Origin: Candidatus Dadabacteria bacterium
GTDB taxonomy: Bacteria > Desulfobacterota_D > UBA1144 > Nemesobacterales > Nemesobacteraceae
Reading direction: 5' to 3'
DNA length: 64,000 nucleotides
NCBI GenBank assembly: GCA_951812735.1
Contig: OX638332.1
Span: forward strand, 814,732-878,731
Shown here: piece by piece, positions 53,811-63,576 of the stretch
Numbering within the stretch: the stretch's first letter is position 1
How the letters are laid out: each line of letters starts with the position of its first letter
Program-made: the position numbers and the translations under genes
Notes under the pieces: model-generated
Seen by the model: only the letters and a program-made list of their open reading frames with translations
What the model was told of the DNA's origin: nothing
Database searches by the model: none

Positions 53811-56102
53811 ATGATTCACAGGAAACTAAGATCTCGGATAAAAGCACTTTTCGCCACGTTTGTCGCGGGAGCAATCTTGATTCTTATCACCAGCACAGGA
53901 GCCAATGCCCAAGAAGCCTTTGGCGTAAGCAGCGTTCTTCTTGAAAAGATCACGGTAACCGCCCGGAAGCGGGAAGAACCGATTCAAAACGTTCCGCTCT
54001 CGGTAACGCATTTTAGTTCCGAACAAATCGACACCCTTAAGGTAAGAGACCTCGAAAGTCTCTCGGTGACGATGCCCAACGTCGCGCTTGATGATATCGG
54101 AACGGTGGGAGGAATCGCCAACTTCTCGATCCGCGGCCTCGGGATAAACAGTTCCATACCGTCTGTCGACCCGACCGTGGGAGTATTTGTTGACGGCGTG
54201 TACGTAGGGGCTACAAACGGCACTTTGTTCGATACGTTTGATATTGAAAGCATCGAGGTGCTGAGGGGACCCCAAGCAACGCTTTTCGGCCGTAACGTGA
54301 CCGGAGGCGCTATACTTGTGAACACAAAAAAACCCGGCGATACACTTGAGATGTCTTTTCGCACTTCGTTTGAAGGAGGCGGGGAGAGCTTGAACAGCTA
54401 TTACATGGGTACGGTGGGAGGACCTTTGGGTGAAACCGTCAGTGCAAGGATAACCGCGTACACGAACCAGGATAACGGCTGGTTCAAGAACCTCCACACC
54501 GGAGAAGCTTTCGGCGATCTGGATGTCCGGATGGTACGGCCGGTGCTCGTCTGGGAACCCACGGACGACTTGAGCCTGGTGCTCAGATATCAGTACGAGA
54601 GTGTTGACGGCGATGGCCCCGCGGCCCAGAGCCACACAAACGGGTTCGGGAACACAAACGCGCTGGCCCCCTTTGACCGCGACAGCCACGACTTCAGCAT
54701 CGATGAAGAGGGCAAAAGAGAAAACGATACTCACTTCTTCACCGCCCAGATGGACTGGGACGTGGATGTTGGCGACGGCACCATAACAAACATCTTCGGC
54801 TGGCGCGATTCAGAAACTTTCTCCGCGCTTGACCTTGACTCTTCGCGGCTTAACCTCCTCCACGCGGAGGCATGGAGCAATTACAGCCAGTTGAGCAACG
54901 AGCTGCGTTATTCGGGCAGATTTCTCGAGAAGCTTCACGCGACCACGGGAGTTTACTACTTTACAAACGAGATTAACTATCATGAGCGCCGTTCTCTGCT
55001 TACCGATGTTCTTGCGATGTCTGGTCAGCTACCACCGGGAACGGACGTAGCTCAGCCTGGAGGCGGAAACTATGACATTGAGACTCTGGGCCTGTTTATG
55101 TCCTTGGATTATGATCTCACAAGTAAGCTGACGCTTACTGCGGGAACGCGATACACGCGCGAGAAAAGAGAGGCTGAAATAGCCTTGATCTCCACCATCC
55201 AGCCCCCAGCGTCTTTAGCACCATCCTGCAACATCGTGGAAGGTCCACCTTGCGAGTTTGACTTTACCGGCGAGGAAACCTGGCACAGTTGGTCACCCAA
55301 GCTCGGCGCCGCCTACCACATAAGCCCCGGGGCCAACGTTTACGGACACTGGACCAGGGGATTCCGATCCGGAGGCTACAACCTTCGAAACCTCTCGCCT
55401 GACTATTCCCCGGGACCATATGATGAAGAAATGATCGACAGCTTCGAGGCCGGATTCAAGATCTCAAAAGACCGCGGCCGTCTCTACGGGGCGGTTTTCT
55501 ACAACATGATTGATGACATGCAAAGGGAAATTAACTTTCCCGATCCAGCACTCGGTATAGTTCAGTTGATCGACAACACTGCCGACGTTGAAACCTACGG
55601 CTTTGAGCTTGACGGATTGTTCGCCATCACGGAGAACCTGCTTTTGATCGGCTCGGCAGGATACGTAAACCCCGAGTACACAAAAGTGAAACACGATCTG
55701 AATCTGGATGGCAGCGTGGATGAAAATGATCTAGCCCTCGAACTTCCCCGCGCCGCGAAGTGGACTTACAGCGTGGGACTCACCCATGACACGGGAACGA
55801 CCAGCTGGGGTCGGATGACCTCTCGCATAAACTACGCCTACCGCGATAAATCATACTTCACCGATGACAACAGGGGCTATATACAGGAGCAGAACATCCT
55901 TGACGCCGGGGTGGATATTTACCCCAACAACTGGCGGTTCTCCATCGGTCTTTACGCCAAAAACATCCTTGACGAAGTCAAACATGGAGGCGACAGCCAG
56001 CTACCCCCAGACTTATCGGGTGTGCCCCTAGGCGGCACATTCTCACCGCTTGCCAAAGGCAGGATTCTCGGAGTGCAGCTGACCTACAGGCACGGGAGTT
56101 AA
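53811..56102 (+). CDS. TonB-dependent outer-membrane receptor
   Basis: 763 aa. Signal peptide 1-34 (ends GANA-QEA). A TonB box-like ITVTARKREEPIQNV leads into the plug (FSIRGLGINSSI, GVFVDGVYVG, IEVLRGPQATLFGRNVTGGA), then a 22-strand beta-barrel. Substrate (siderophore, vitamin or sugar) cannot be told from sequence. The C-terminus ends LTYRHGS and not with the usual aromatic residue. Transcribed from an extended -10 promoter and ended by a strong hairpin. Confidence 0.93.
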   Translation: MIHRKLRSRIKALFATFVAGAILILITSTGANAQEAFGVSSVLLEKITVTARKREEPIQNVPLSVTHFSSEQIDTLKVRDLESLSVTMPNVALDDIGTVGGIANFSIRGLGINSSIPSVDPTVGVFVDGVYVGATNGTLFDTFDIESIEVLRGPQATLFGRNVTGGAILVNTKKPGDTLEMSFRTSFEGGGESLNSYYMGTVGGPLGETVSARITAYTNQDNGWFKNLHTGEAFGDLDVRMVRPVLVWEPTDDLSLVLRYQYESVDGDGPAAQSHTNGFGNTNALAPFDRDSHDFSIDEEGKRENDTHFFTAQMDWDVDVGDGTITNIFGWRDSETFSALDLDSSRLNLLHAEAWSNYSQLSNELRYSGRFLEKLHATTGVYYFTNEINYHERRSLLTDVLAMSGQLPPGTDVAQPGGGNYDIETLGLFMSLDYDLTSKLTLTAGTRYTREKREAEIALISTIQPPASLAPSCNIVEGPPCEFDFTGEETWHSWSPKLGAAYHISPGANVYGHWTRGFRSGGYNLRNLSPDYSPGPYDEEMIDSFEAGFKISKDRGRLYGAVFYNMIDDMQREINFPDPALGIVQLIDNTADVETYGFELDGLFAITENLLLIGSAGYVNPEYTKVKHDLNLDGSVDENDLALELPRAAKWTYSVGLTHDTGTTSWGRMTSRINYAYRDKSYFTDDNRGYIQEQNILDAGVDIYPNNWRFSIGLYAKNILDEVKHGGDSQLPPDLSGVPLGGTFSPLAKGRILGVQLTYRHGS

Positions 56103-56145
56103 CGGACCGGCAGCTTCGGGGAAACCTCTTAAACCGAAATTGCAT

Positions 56146-56181
56146 CTCCGGCCGCAAGTGGTTTCTCATTTGCGGCCGGAG
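56146..56181 (+). terminator. Strong stem-loop after the TonB receptor
   Basis: Perfect 12-bp stem, arms CTCCGGCCGCAA (56146-56157) and TTGCGGCCGGAG (56170-56181), 12-nt loop. Only a weak T run follows, so it may be a Rho-assisted or processing hairpin instead of a classic intrinsic terminator. Confidence 0.6.
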
Positions 56182-56313
56182 TTCTCCACCTACGATACCC
56201 GCATCTTCATGCTCTGCCCCAAGACCCGAATTCTCGTATATGATTATCCCCGGGATGTTGTAATAAAAATCCTGGTTGCTATATAATGTTTCTTTCGCAG
56301 AAAGGAATTTTTC

Positions 56314-57195
56314 ATGGATAGTTCGGCAAAAAAGGCGGAGATACTGGTTGAAGCCCTTCCGTACATAGAGGCTTTTCACGGCAAAACTGTAGTGGTCAAA
56401 TACGGGGGTAGCGTCGCCAACGAAGATCTCGTGAATTTCGTGCGTGACCTGATACTCATGAAGTACGTCGGGATAAAACCGGTGGTAGTGCACGGGGGTG
56501 GCCCTCAGATCCAGGAGCATCTCAACAGACTAGGAATAGAATCCGACTTCGTCGCCGGGCTTCGAGTTACCGACGAGCGGGTAATGGAAGTGGTCGAGAT
56601 GGTGCTGGTCGGAAAGATAAACCAGCAGATCGTAACGTCGATAAATAAACACCAGATGGAAACCGTGGGACTTTCGGGAAAGGAAGGAAAGCTCATAAAG
56701 GCGAAAAAATTTGACCTGCAGAAATTCGCCGCCGAGCACAAAATAGACATACCCGAGGACTCGGACCTCGGGTATGTCGGGGAAGTCCAAGAAGTAAATC
56801 CCGAGCTAATCAAGATGCTCGAAGGCAAGGACATCATACCGATAATAGCCCCCATAGGCGCGGGGGAGGACGGAACCACCTACAACATAAACGCGGACCA
56901 TGCTGCGGGAAAAATAGCCGGTGCGCTTCGCGCGGCAAAGCTCATCCTGCTGACCAACGTGGACGGCATCCTTGATAAAAAAGGGAATCTCATATCCTCA
57001 GTAACAAAAAGGCAGGCCAAAAAATTTATCAGGAACGGAACCATAAACAGCGGAATGATCCCGAAGGTGATGTGCGCGCTTGAGGCTCTGGAAGAAGGTG
57101 TAGAGAAGGTTCATATAATAAACGGGACTGTAAAAAGGGCCCTCATACTCGAGCTTCTTACCGATTCCGGAATAGGAACGGAGATAACCCTTTGA
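56314..57195 (+). CDS. argB: Acetylglutamate kinase
   Basis: 293 aa; phosphorylates N-acetylglutamate in arginine synthesis. Amino-acid kinase fold: VVVKYGGSVANEDLV, then PVVVHGGGPQI and a C-terminal NSGMIPKVMCALEAL regulatory end. Starts the argBDF run: its stop overlaps the next frame. The C-terminal length fits the hexameric, arginine-inhibited type, though that is inference. Confidence 0.96.
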   Translation: MDSSAKKAEILVEALPYIEAFHGKTVVVKYGGSVANEDLVNFVRDLILMKYVGIKPVVVHGGGPQIQEHLNRLGIESDFVAGLRVTDERVMEVVEMVLVGKINQQIVTSINKHQMETVGLSGKEGKLIKAKKFDLQKFAAEHKIDIPEDSDLGYVGEVQEVNPELIKMLEGKDIIPIIAPIGAGEDGTTYNINADHAAGKIAGALRAAKLILLTNVDGILDKKGNLISSVTKRQAKKFIRNGTINSGMIPKVMCALEALEEGVEKVHIINGTVKRALILELLTDSGIGTEITL

Positions 57196-57206
57196 GGCCA
57201 AGGGAA

Positions 57207-58400
57207 ATGGAAGACCCGAAGGGAAAACACCTGATGGAAACCTACAGCCGCCTTCCCATAACGATGCGGAAGGGAAGCGGTTCGTGGCTCTGGGACACGG
57301 AAGGAAAGAAGTACCTTGACTACACAACCGGTATAGCAGTTAACAACCTCGGGCACTGCCACCCGAAAATCACAGAGGCCATAACAGCCCAGGCCGCCAC
57401 CCTAGTTCACACTTCGAACCTCTTTAACATAGAAAACCAGAGCGCGCTCGGAGAAATGCTCATATCAAACTCCTTTGCCGACAGGGTGTTTTTCTGCAAC
57501 AGCGGAACCGAAGCGGTTGAGGGCTCGATAAAGCTCGCCAGGAAATGGGGAGCGCAAAACGGCGGAAGACACGCGATTATCTCAACCGAAGGAGCTTTTC
57601 ACGGAAGGACCCTCGGAGCGCTAAGCGCCACGGGATCGGAAAAATACAGGGAAGGGTTCTCTCCTTTTCTCGAAGGATTTCACTTCGCTCCCTACGCGGA
57701 TTCTGACGCGATCGCGCGACTCGTCGCCGAGACAAGTCCCTGCGCGGTGATTCTCGAGCCGGTGCAGGGAGAAAACGGGGTCATCGTTCCGCCTCCGGGA
57801 TACCTGAGGCGGGTAAGTGAGATCTGCGGGGAGAATAACATGCTGCTCATACTCGATGAAATCCAGGTCGGGATGGGAAGGACGGGAAAGCTCTTCGCCT
57901 ACGAGCACGAGGATATAAAGCCCGACATAGTGGCCCTCGCAAAGGCTCTCGGCGGCGGTGTGCCGTGCGGCGCGGTTCTCGCTACTGAGGACGTGGCGAA
58001 GCATTTTACCCCCGGGGCCCACGGAAGCACTTTCGGCGGAAATCCTCTGGCCGCGGGCACAGCATGCGCCGCGATGGAAACGATACTTGAAGAAAACCTG
58101 GCCGAGGAAGCAGGCAGGCTCGGAGACTATTTTCTCGGCAAGCTTGGGGAGCTATGGAAAGAATATCCCGGGCACATAAAGGAGATAAGGGGAAAAGGGC
58201 TTATAATCGGGGTTGAGTTCTCAGACAGGCGTTTCGCGCAGGAGTGTTTTTCGGTTTCAGTCAAAAACGGACTTCTGGTTATACTTACGGTTGAATGCGT
58301 GTTTCGGATTCTTCCTCCGCTTAATACGAACGAAGAGGAAATTGATTTTGCCGTCGCGACGATAACGAAATCCATCGAGGAGGTAATTTCAAGTGGGTAG
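57207..58400 (+). CDS. argD: Acetylornithine aminotransferase
   Basis: About 397 aa, PLP-dependent class III. Blocks: YSRLPITMRKGSGSWLWDT, VFFCNSGTEAVEGSIK, ILDEIQVGMGRTG (the DE(I/V)Q block) and the PLP lysine region VALAKALGGGVPCGA. Transfers an amino group between glutamate and N-acetylornithine. Start at ATG 57207 or TTG 57192, which overlaps the argB stop. Its own stop overlaps the argF start by 8 nt. Confidence 0.95.
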   Translation: MEDPKGKHLMETYSRLPITMRKGSGSWLWDTEGKKYLDYTTGIAVNNLGHCHPKITEAITAQAATLVHTSNLFNIENQSALGEMLISNSFADRVFFCNSGTEAVEGSIKLARKWGAQNGGRHAIISTEGAFHGRTLGALSATGSEKYREGFSPFLEGFHFAPYADSDAIARLVAETSPCAVILEPVQGENGVIVPPPGYLRRVSEICGENNMLLILDEIQVGMGRTGKLFAYEHEDIKPDIVALAKALGGGVPCGAVLATEDVAKHFTPGAHGSTFGGNPLAAGTACAAMETILEENLAEEAGRLGDYFLGKLGELWKEYPGHIKEIRGKGLIIGVEFSDRRFAQECFSVSVKNGLLVILTVECVFRILPPLNTNEEEIDFAVATITKSIEEVISSG

Positions 58401-59298
58401 GAATCTTCTTGCCGTCTCAGACCTTAAGAAAAAGGACTTCAGGGGATTAATCCGCCGCGCGGGCGAACTCAAGGAACTGAAAAAACAGGGGGAGAGTCCC
58501 AAAAACCTTGAAGGAATGTCGGTAGGTCTTCTTTTTGAAAAACAGTCGACCAGAACCAGGCTTTCCTTTGAAGCAGGCCTTTTTGACCTGGGCGCCCAGG
58601 CAATTTACATGAACCCGGCGGATACCCAGCTCGGAAGGGGGGAAACCATAGCCGACACGGCGAAGATCCTCTCTTCTTACCTTGACGGGATAATAGTAAG
58701 AACCTACGGGCAGGAAAAAGTCCTGGAACTCGCTGAGAACTCGGCAGTCCCCGTGATAAACGCTCTTACGGACCTTGAACATCCCACGCAGATAATTTCT
58801 GACCTTTTCTCGATTTCGGAGCAGGGAATAAACCCCGAGAGATTCAAGCTTGCTTTTCTCGGCGACGGAAACAATATCGCCAACTCCTTCGTGGCCGCCT
58901 CTGCGATAATGGGATTTGACCTCTCGGTTGCGGTTCCCGAGGGATATGAACCCAACCCGACGATCATGAGCGAGGCCGAGGAGCGCGGAAACTCCAAAAT
59001 CGAAGTTACCCACGATCCCGCCTCCGCGGTAAGAGACGCCGACGTGATCTACACCGACGTCTGGGTAAGCATGGGGGAAGAAAGAAAGGGAACCAAGGTC
59101 TTCAGGCCTTTTCAGGTAAACAAAGATCTTCTCTCCTTCTGCCACAAAGATCCATTGATAATGCACTGTCTTCCGGCACACAGGGGAGAAGAGATAACCG
59201 CGGAAGTCATGGACAGTCCACGTTGCGTCGCCTTCACGCAAGCCGAGAACAAGCTTCACGCGGGAAAGGCCATACTTGAATTCTGTCTTCAGGATTAG
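58393..59298 (+). CDS. argF: Ornithine carbamoyltransferase
   Basis: 301 aa from GTG 58393. Carbamoyl-phosphate site FEKQSTRTRLSFE; DLEHPTQIISD; ornithine-site motifs DVWVSMGEE and MHCLPAHRGEEI. Makes citrulline from ornithine and carbamoyl phosphate. Convergent with uvrC, 70 nt apart. Confidence 0.96.
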   Translation: MGRNLLAVSDLKKKDFRGLIRRAGELKELKKQGESPKNLEGMSVGLLFEKQSTRTRLSFEAGLFDLGAQAIYMNPADTQLGRGETIADTAKILSSYLDGIIVRTYGQEKVLELAENSAVPVINALTDLEHPTQIISDLFSISEQGINPERFKLAFLGDGNNIANSFVAASAIMGFDLSVAVPEGYEPNPTIMSEAEERGNSKIEVTHDPASAVRDADVIYTDVWVSMGEERKGTKVFRPFQVNKDLLSFCHKDPLIMHCLPAHRGEEITAEVMDSPRCVAFTQAENKLHAGKAILEFCLQD

Positions 59299-59368
59299 CC
59301 GATACGGATCAGCTACCAAGTTCAGCAGGGAAATCCGCATGCCATGATCAAATTTGGTGCTCAACCAA

Positions 59369-61180
59369 CTAGCGCAAAAACTCTTTTATGTTCCGCGCAG
59401 CCCGTTTCGTCATGCCCTTAACGGAGGCAAGTTCTTCGGCAGTGGCCCCTTTTATCTTCTCCACGCTCCCGAAGTGGTTAAGAAGCAGAAATTTTCTTTT
59501 TTTCCCTATGCCCGGGACGCCGTCCATCTGCGAAGCCAAGGTTTTGTCCTTCCTTAGTCCCCTGTGATAAGTAATTGCAAAGCGGTGAGCCTCGTCCCTT
59601 ACCCTCATCAAGAAGTAAATGCCCTTTTTGTTGGAAGAGAAATCGCAGGGCTCGCCCTTCCCGTGCACGTAAATCCTGTCGACTCCGGATCGACCTTCGG
59701 TTTTCGCTATAGAGGCAAGATCGACTTCATCCTGCACCCCGCAGTCCCGAAGTGCCGCATAAGCGGCATTTAACTGCCCCTTACCTCCGTCTATGAGTAT
59801 CAGGTCCGGAAGATCCCAGTTGTCCTCCGCCGCCCTAAGAGCCCTTCTGTAAACTACCTCATACATCGATCGGAAGTCATCCTGCCCCTTGGTGGCCGTG
59901 ATTCTGTATTTTCTGTACCTGTCCCTCTCCGATCTTGCGTTTCGAAACCTTACAAGCGACGCGACCGTCTGGCTCCCCTGAATATTCGATATATCAAAAC
60001 ACTCTATGGTATAGGGAATCCGTTTTATCCCGGTTGACTTTCTTATGCTTCGAAGAAGCGTGCCCTGCCTAGCTTTTTCCTCGGCCTTTCTCGAAAAACC
60101 CTCCCGCGCATTTTTCATGGCGAAGCGTAAAAGCTCACTTTTGGGTCCCCTGCTGGGAACTTCAACGTAAACCCGCTTTCCTCTTTTCTCGCTGAGCCAC
60201 TCCGAGTACCCTCCGCGGTCCCTTATGGAAAGAGGTAGCAGGATTCTCTTAGGAACATAGTGATCTGAGAAATAAAACCTGCCTAGAAATTCCCTCACAC
60301 ATTCTGCTTCGTCGCCGTGGCGACTCCTCACGGAGAAATCAAGCTTGTCGACCACGGAGCCTCCTCTCGAGAGCAGAACCGTAAACTCGTACTGCTCCGA
60401 CTTCCGGTAAAAACCCACTATGTCTACATCCTCAAACTTCGAGGAGGTAACCTTTTCGATCTCGGCGTTTTCCCTAAGGCTGATTAGCTGGTCACGGTAG
60501 TAGGCCGCGTTCTCGTACCTCCCCTCCTCCGAGGCCTTCTCCATCATCTCTTTGATCATCTTCACGAGTTTTTTCCTCTCCCCGCGAAGAAACGATGTCG
60601 CCTGGCACACAAGCTCTCCATAATCCTCTTCCGAAATCTTGCCCGCACACGGTCCCGAGCAGAGCTTGATAAAGTAATTAAGGCAGGGACGGGCCCTGTG
60701 TCTTTCGAACTTGCCTTGGGTGCAGTCCCTCAGAGGAAAAAGTCTGTGGACGAGATTTACCGTGCTTTTGAGAAATTTCCCCGAGGAGAACGGACCGAAA
60801 TAAAGCGCCCCGTCATCCCGTATTCTCCTCGTGCGCGAAAGCCTGGGGAACTTCTCTCCCGCGGAGAGGCGAAGAGAAGAAAAAGTCTTGTCGTCCTTGA
60901 GCCGTATGTTGTACTTAGGCTTGTGGCGCTTTATAAGTGAGTTTTCGATGAAGAGGGCTTCGCTCTCCCCTTCGGTAATCACGTAGTCGACAGAGTCGAC
61001 TTCCTTTACGAGGTAGGGGATCTGTCCTCTATCGCTCCCCCTCTGGAAATAGGACATTACGCGGGCGCGGAGATTTTTAGCCTTGCCTATGTAGATCGGG
61101 GCGCCACCCGCCCCTTTCATTATGTAAACCCCAGTTGTGGAGGGAAAAGATTCGGAAATCTCAAGAATTTTTTCGCGCAT
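59369..61180 (-). CDS. uvrC: Excinuclease ABC subunit UvrC
   Basis: About 603 aa. N-terminal GIY-YIG nuclease (TTGVYIMKGAGGAPIYIGKA), Cys-bearing linker (ARPCLNYFIKLCSGPC), UvrB-binding helix pair (~200-235), RNase H-like domain (ECFDISNIQG and ILIDGGKGQLNAA) and two C-terminal helix-hairpin-helices ending AARNIKEFLR. Makes the dual incisions in nucleotide excision repair. I start at ATG 61178-61180; no ribosome site is clear. A truncated N-terminal duplicate lies just upstream. Confidence 0.96.
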   Translation of the reverse strand: MREKILEISESFPSTTGVYIMKGAGGAPIYIGKAKNLRARVMSYFQRGSDRGQIPYLVKEVDSVDYVITEGESEALFIENSLIKRHKPKYNIRLKDDKTFSSLRLSAGEKFPRLSRTRRIRDDGALYFGPFSSGKFLKSTVNLVHRLFPLRDCTQGKFERHRARPCLNYFIKLCSGPCAGKISEEDYGELVCQATSFLRGERKKLVKMIKEMMEKASEEGRYENAAYYRDQLISLRENAEIEKVTSSKFEDVDIVGFYRKSEQYEFTVLLSRGGSVVDKLDFSVRSRHGDEAECVREFLGRFYFSDHYVPKRILLPLSIRDRGGYSEWLSEKRGKRVYVEVPSRGPKSELLRFAMKNAREGFSRKAEEKARQGTLLRSIRKSTGIKRIPYTIECFDISNIQGSQTVASLVRFRNARSERDRYRKYRITATKGQDDFRSMYEVVYRRALRAAEDNWDLPDLILIDGGKGQLNAAYAALRDCGVQDEVDLASIAKTEGRSGVDRIYVHGKGEPCDFSSNKKGIYFLMRVRDEAHRFAITYHRGLRKDKTLASQMDGVPGIGKKRKFLLLNHFGSVEKIKGATAEELASVKGMTKRAARNIKEFLR

Positions 61181-61219
61181 AAGATACAAAAAACCAGAAG
61201 CCGCTATATGTTAAGGTCC

Positions 61220-61420
61220 TTACCACTGGTCTTCTAATTCCTTAATTAACCGATTTATTTGAGGCCTGTTGTTACCACTGACATTAAAATAAGAGCTGAC
61301 CCTGCTTCTCAAATTCTTGGCTTTTCCTATATAAATAGGCCTGCCGGATGCATTTTTCATCAGGTATCCGCCGGTTTTCTTCCGGAATGTCCTTAAACAG
61401 CAATTTTTTAATTCAATCAT
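61220..61420 (-). pseudogene. UvrC N-terminal GIY-YIG fragment
   Basis: 66 codons matching the UvrC start: KTGGYLMKNASGRPIYIGKA, KNLRSRVSSYFNV and PQINRLIKELEDQW, then a stop where UvrC continues DYVIT. It is a paralogous fragment, same strand, 39 nt upstream of the full uvrC start. Probably non-functional, or a standalone GIY-YIG peptide. Confidence 0.75.
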
Positions 61421-61560
61421 CTAAATATATTTTAAATGATTGAAAATACTTTTCAGATTATGAAGCTATAAAGACAGTACTAAGCCAGCGTGAAAATTTT
61501 GGAGATATGCATTGAAAGGAATTTAAGCGGGGCAGCTTTTTAATAATTTCAAGACAGCTA

Positions 61561-62988
61561 CTAGAATGTTTTATTTGTTTTTTTCGGTTCGATTAAAACC
61601 ATTGAAACCGTAATCAGCGTATTGACGGCAAGTAGTATTAAATCCGTGCGTAAATCCATTATCATTTTCGGTACGAGTCCAAAAAGCGTCATTAAAAACA
61701 CAACTAGGCTGATAGCTGTAACAACTGGGATTACGGTGCCGAAGTTTCTTCCTTTGCATAGAATTGAGGTAAGGACCATAGGTGCCATAAGAGCAGTACC
61801 CATGAATCCCGCCACGGCAAGAGATATAATTCCCTGAGAACTCTTCATGGCAACAACGAAAGAGGCTATGCAAAATACCAATATAACTAGTTTCACAAAA
61901 ACAATAGGAGATACTTTTAACTTTCCGCTAAACCTGCCAAGAGCATTGTTAATTTCAGATCCAAGAGCAAAAAACTGAGAGTCAGATGTGGACATAGCTG
62001 CCGCCAGAATGCCTATCAAGGCAATGGCACCTATAACAGGATTCTGTTCAAGTATCAGTTTACCGATGAACTCTGGACCCGTGTTAGCCGGTATTGCAAC
62101 TGCACCGTATAAACCAATTATAAGCCCTGCTATCAGAAGCAGAAAGGTGAAAGACGCATGCAAAACCGGAATTTTGCGTCTCTCGTTCAAACCCTTCAGA
62201 ATGCTGAGTCTCGAAGTCAACTGAGGCTGCGACACAGGTAGCAACACAATTGATATAAATCCTGCGATAAGCCACTGAACCGATAACAACCCCTTGGGAC
62301 CGGGAGTAGACAACAGTTCAGGTTTCTCCGCTGCTACGGCCTGAACTAACTTTCCAAGACCTCCAAAGTTTTCCAAAACAATGAATGCCATTATCCATAT
62401 AACGGTAAACAGCACAATTCCCTGGAGTGAATCACAGTACATAATACCCCTGAGTCCTCCTATGGAAGAGTAGAGATACATAAGAAACAGTATGGTTACA
62501 GCCCAAGCCCACTGGGGAACTTCATAGGGAACAGTGTGGGATAGAATGCCCGACGCTCCTTTTATTTGAATTGCTATGTAGGGAACGAGGAATATGACAA
62601 GGCCCAGAACATACACGAAAACTCCGGGGGAACTAAAAGTTTCACGTAGCAGATCCGATATGCTGCGAAAATCCGTTGAAGAGATCCTTTTCCTTAATTT
62701 GAGTGAGAGCCAAAGCGTGAAAACAGCTAAAACCATATCGGTAACGCCAAGGAATATCCACGTTCCCACACCGTGTACACGGAAGAAATTGGGCATCCCT
62801 ATCAATATGAATGTACTGTAGAGAGTAGCAAAAAAGGTTAAGAAGCCAATTATAGTTCCAAGATTGCCGCCCGCAAGAAGGAATTGGTACTCATCCCCTT
62901 TGTTTTTCCTGTTTCCTATAACAGCGAGGGTTATCAGCACTGCAAGATATACTAGTGCAACTGCAACAAATGCCATTCCCCTGTTCAT
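61561..62988 (-). CDS. Sodium:solute symporter (SSS family)
   Basis: 475 aa, about 13 membrane spans. N-terminal VALVYLAVLITLAVIG and GDEYQFLLAGGNLG with NxGxxIGF-like features; mid SIGGLRGIMYCDSLQGIVLF is the family's conserved Na+-site region; then AAAMSTSDSQFFALGSE. Belongs with PanF/PutP-like transporters; substrate unknown. The small membrane protein encoded 28 nt upstream is a probable partner. Confidence 0.9.
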   Translation of the reverse strand: MNRGMAFVAVALVYLAVLITLAVIGNRKNKGDEYQFLLAGGNLGTIIGFLTFFATLYSTFILIGMPNFFRVHGVGTWIFLGVTDMVLAVFTLWLSLKLRKRISSTDFRSISDLLRETFSSPGVFVYVLGLVIFLVPYIAIQIKGASGILSHTVPYEVPQWAWAVTILFLMYLYSSIGGLRGIMYCDSLQGIVLFTVIWIMAFIVLENFGGLGKLVQAVAAEKPELLSTPGPKGLLSVQWLIAGFISIVLLPVSQPQLTSRLSILKGLNERRKIPVLHASFTFLLLIAGLIIGLYGAVAIPANTGPEFIGKLILEQNPVIGAIALIGILAAAMSTSDSQFFALGSEINNALGRFSGKLKVSPIVFVKLVILVFCIASFVVAMKSSQGIISLAVAGFMGTALMAPMVLTSILCKGRNFGTVIPVVTAISLVVFLMTLFGLVPKMIMDLRTDLILLAVNTLITVSMVLIEPKKTNKTF

Positions 62989-63016
62989 GTCTATTTTTTC
63001 CTCTTATATAAATAGA

Positions 63017-63223
63017 CTATCTTTGGCCACTAGACGTCAGCATTGCCAAAACAAGCAGCACATATATGGAGAGTGATATTCCCAACCCAGCCCAGAGAGT
63101 CCTAGGAAGTCCTAGAAAAAATGGCTCCGTCACTCCATAGGGGATTACCAAGGGAGTGAAGGATACCGCTGCCAGAATAGATACCACCACCGCAAACAAT
63201 ATCCATCGACTCTTATTATTCAT
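63017..63223 (-). CDS. Small two-span membrane protein (DUF3311/DUF997-like symporter partner)
   Basis: 68 aa from ATG 63221-63223. Two spans (WILFAVVVSILAAVSFTPLV and LWAGLGISLSIYVLLVLAML) with an FLGLPRTLW hinge between. Small proteins of this sort (DUF3311, DUF997) precede SSS symporter genes in many operons. A longer frame to 63298 adds a leader without a signal and is not used. Confidence 0.7.
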   Translation of the reverse strand: MNNKSRWILFAVVVSILAAVSFTPLVIPYGVTEPFFLGLPRTLWAGLGISLSIYVLLVLAMLTSSGQR

Positions 63224-63576
63224 GTCTAAAACACAACAGCCTACTAACGTTAGAGCTTCTGAAGAAATCAACCTACTAAATCTACAAGAAAGCGCCAAAT
63301 AGATTAAAACTAACTATAAATTTCTTTATAATTATAGACAAATTAATATGCCGATAACCCTTCCATATGTAAATACCGTTTGTTAATAGCAAATGGAACT
63401 GTCCGCTTTTGCTTTCTTCATATCAGCCTCGCAGGGCGTAGCCCGAAGCGCCTAGTGACTTAAATTCCCCGGATCTGAATTCCAGATGGACTTTGCGGGC
63501 ACAAAAGTTCCAACACAGAGCTCTGTTGCTGACGGGAGAGAAGATATGCAAGGCGCGGGCAAAAGCCCCCAGCTCT

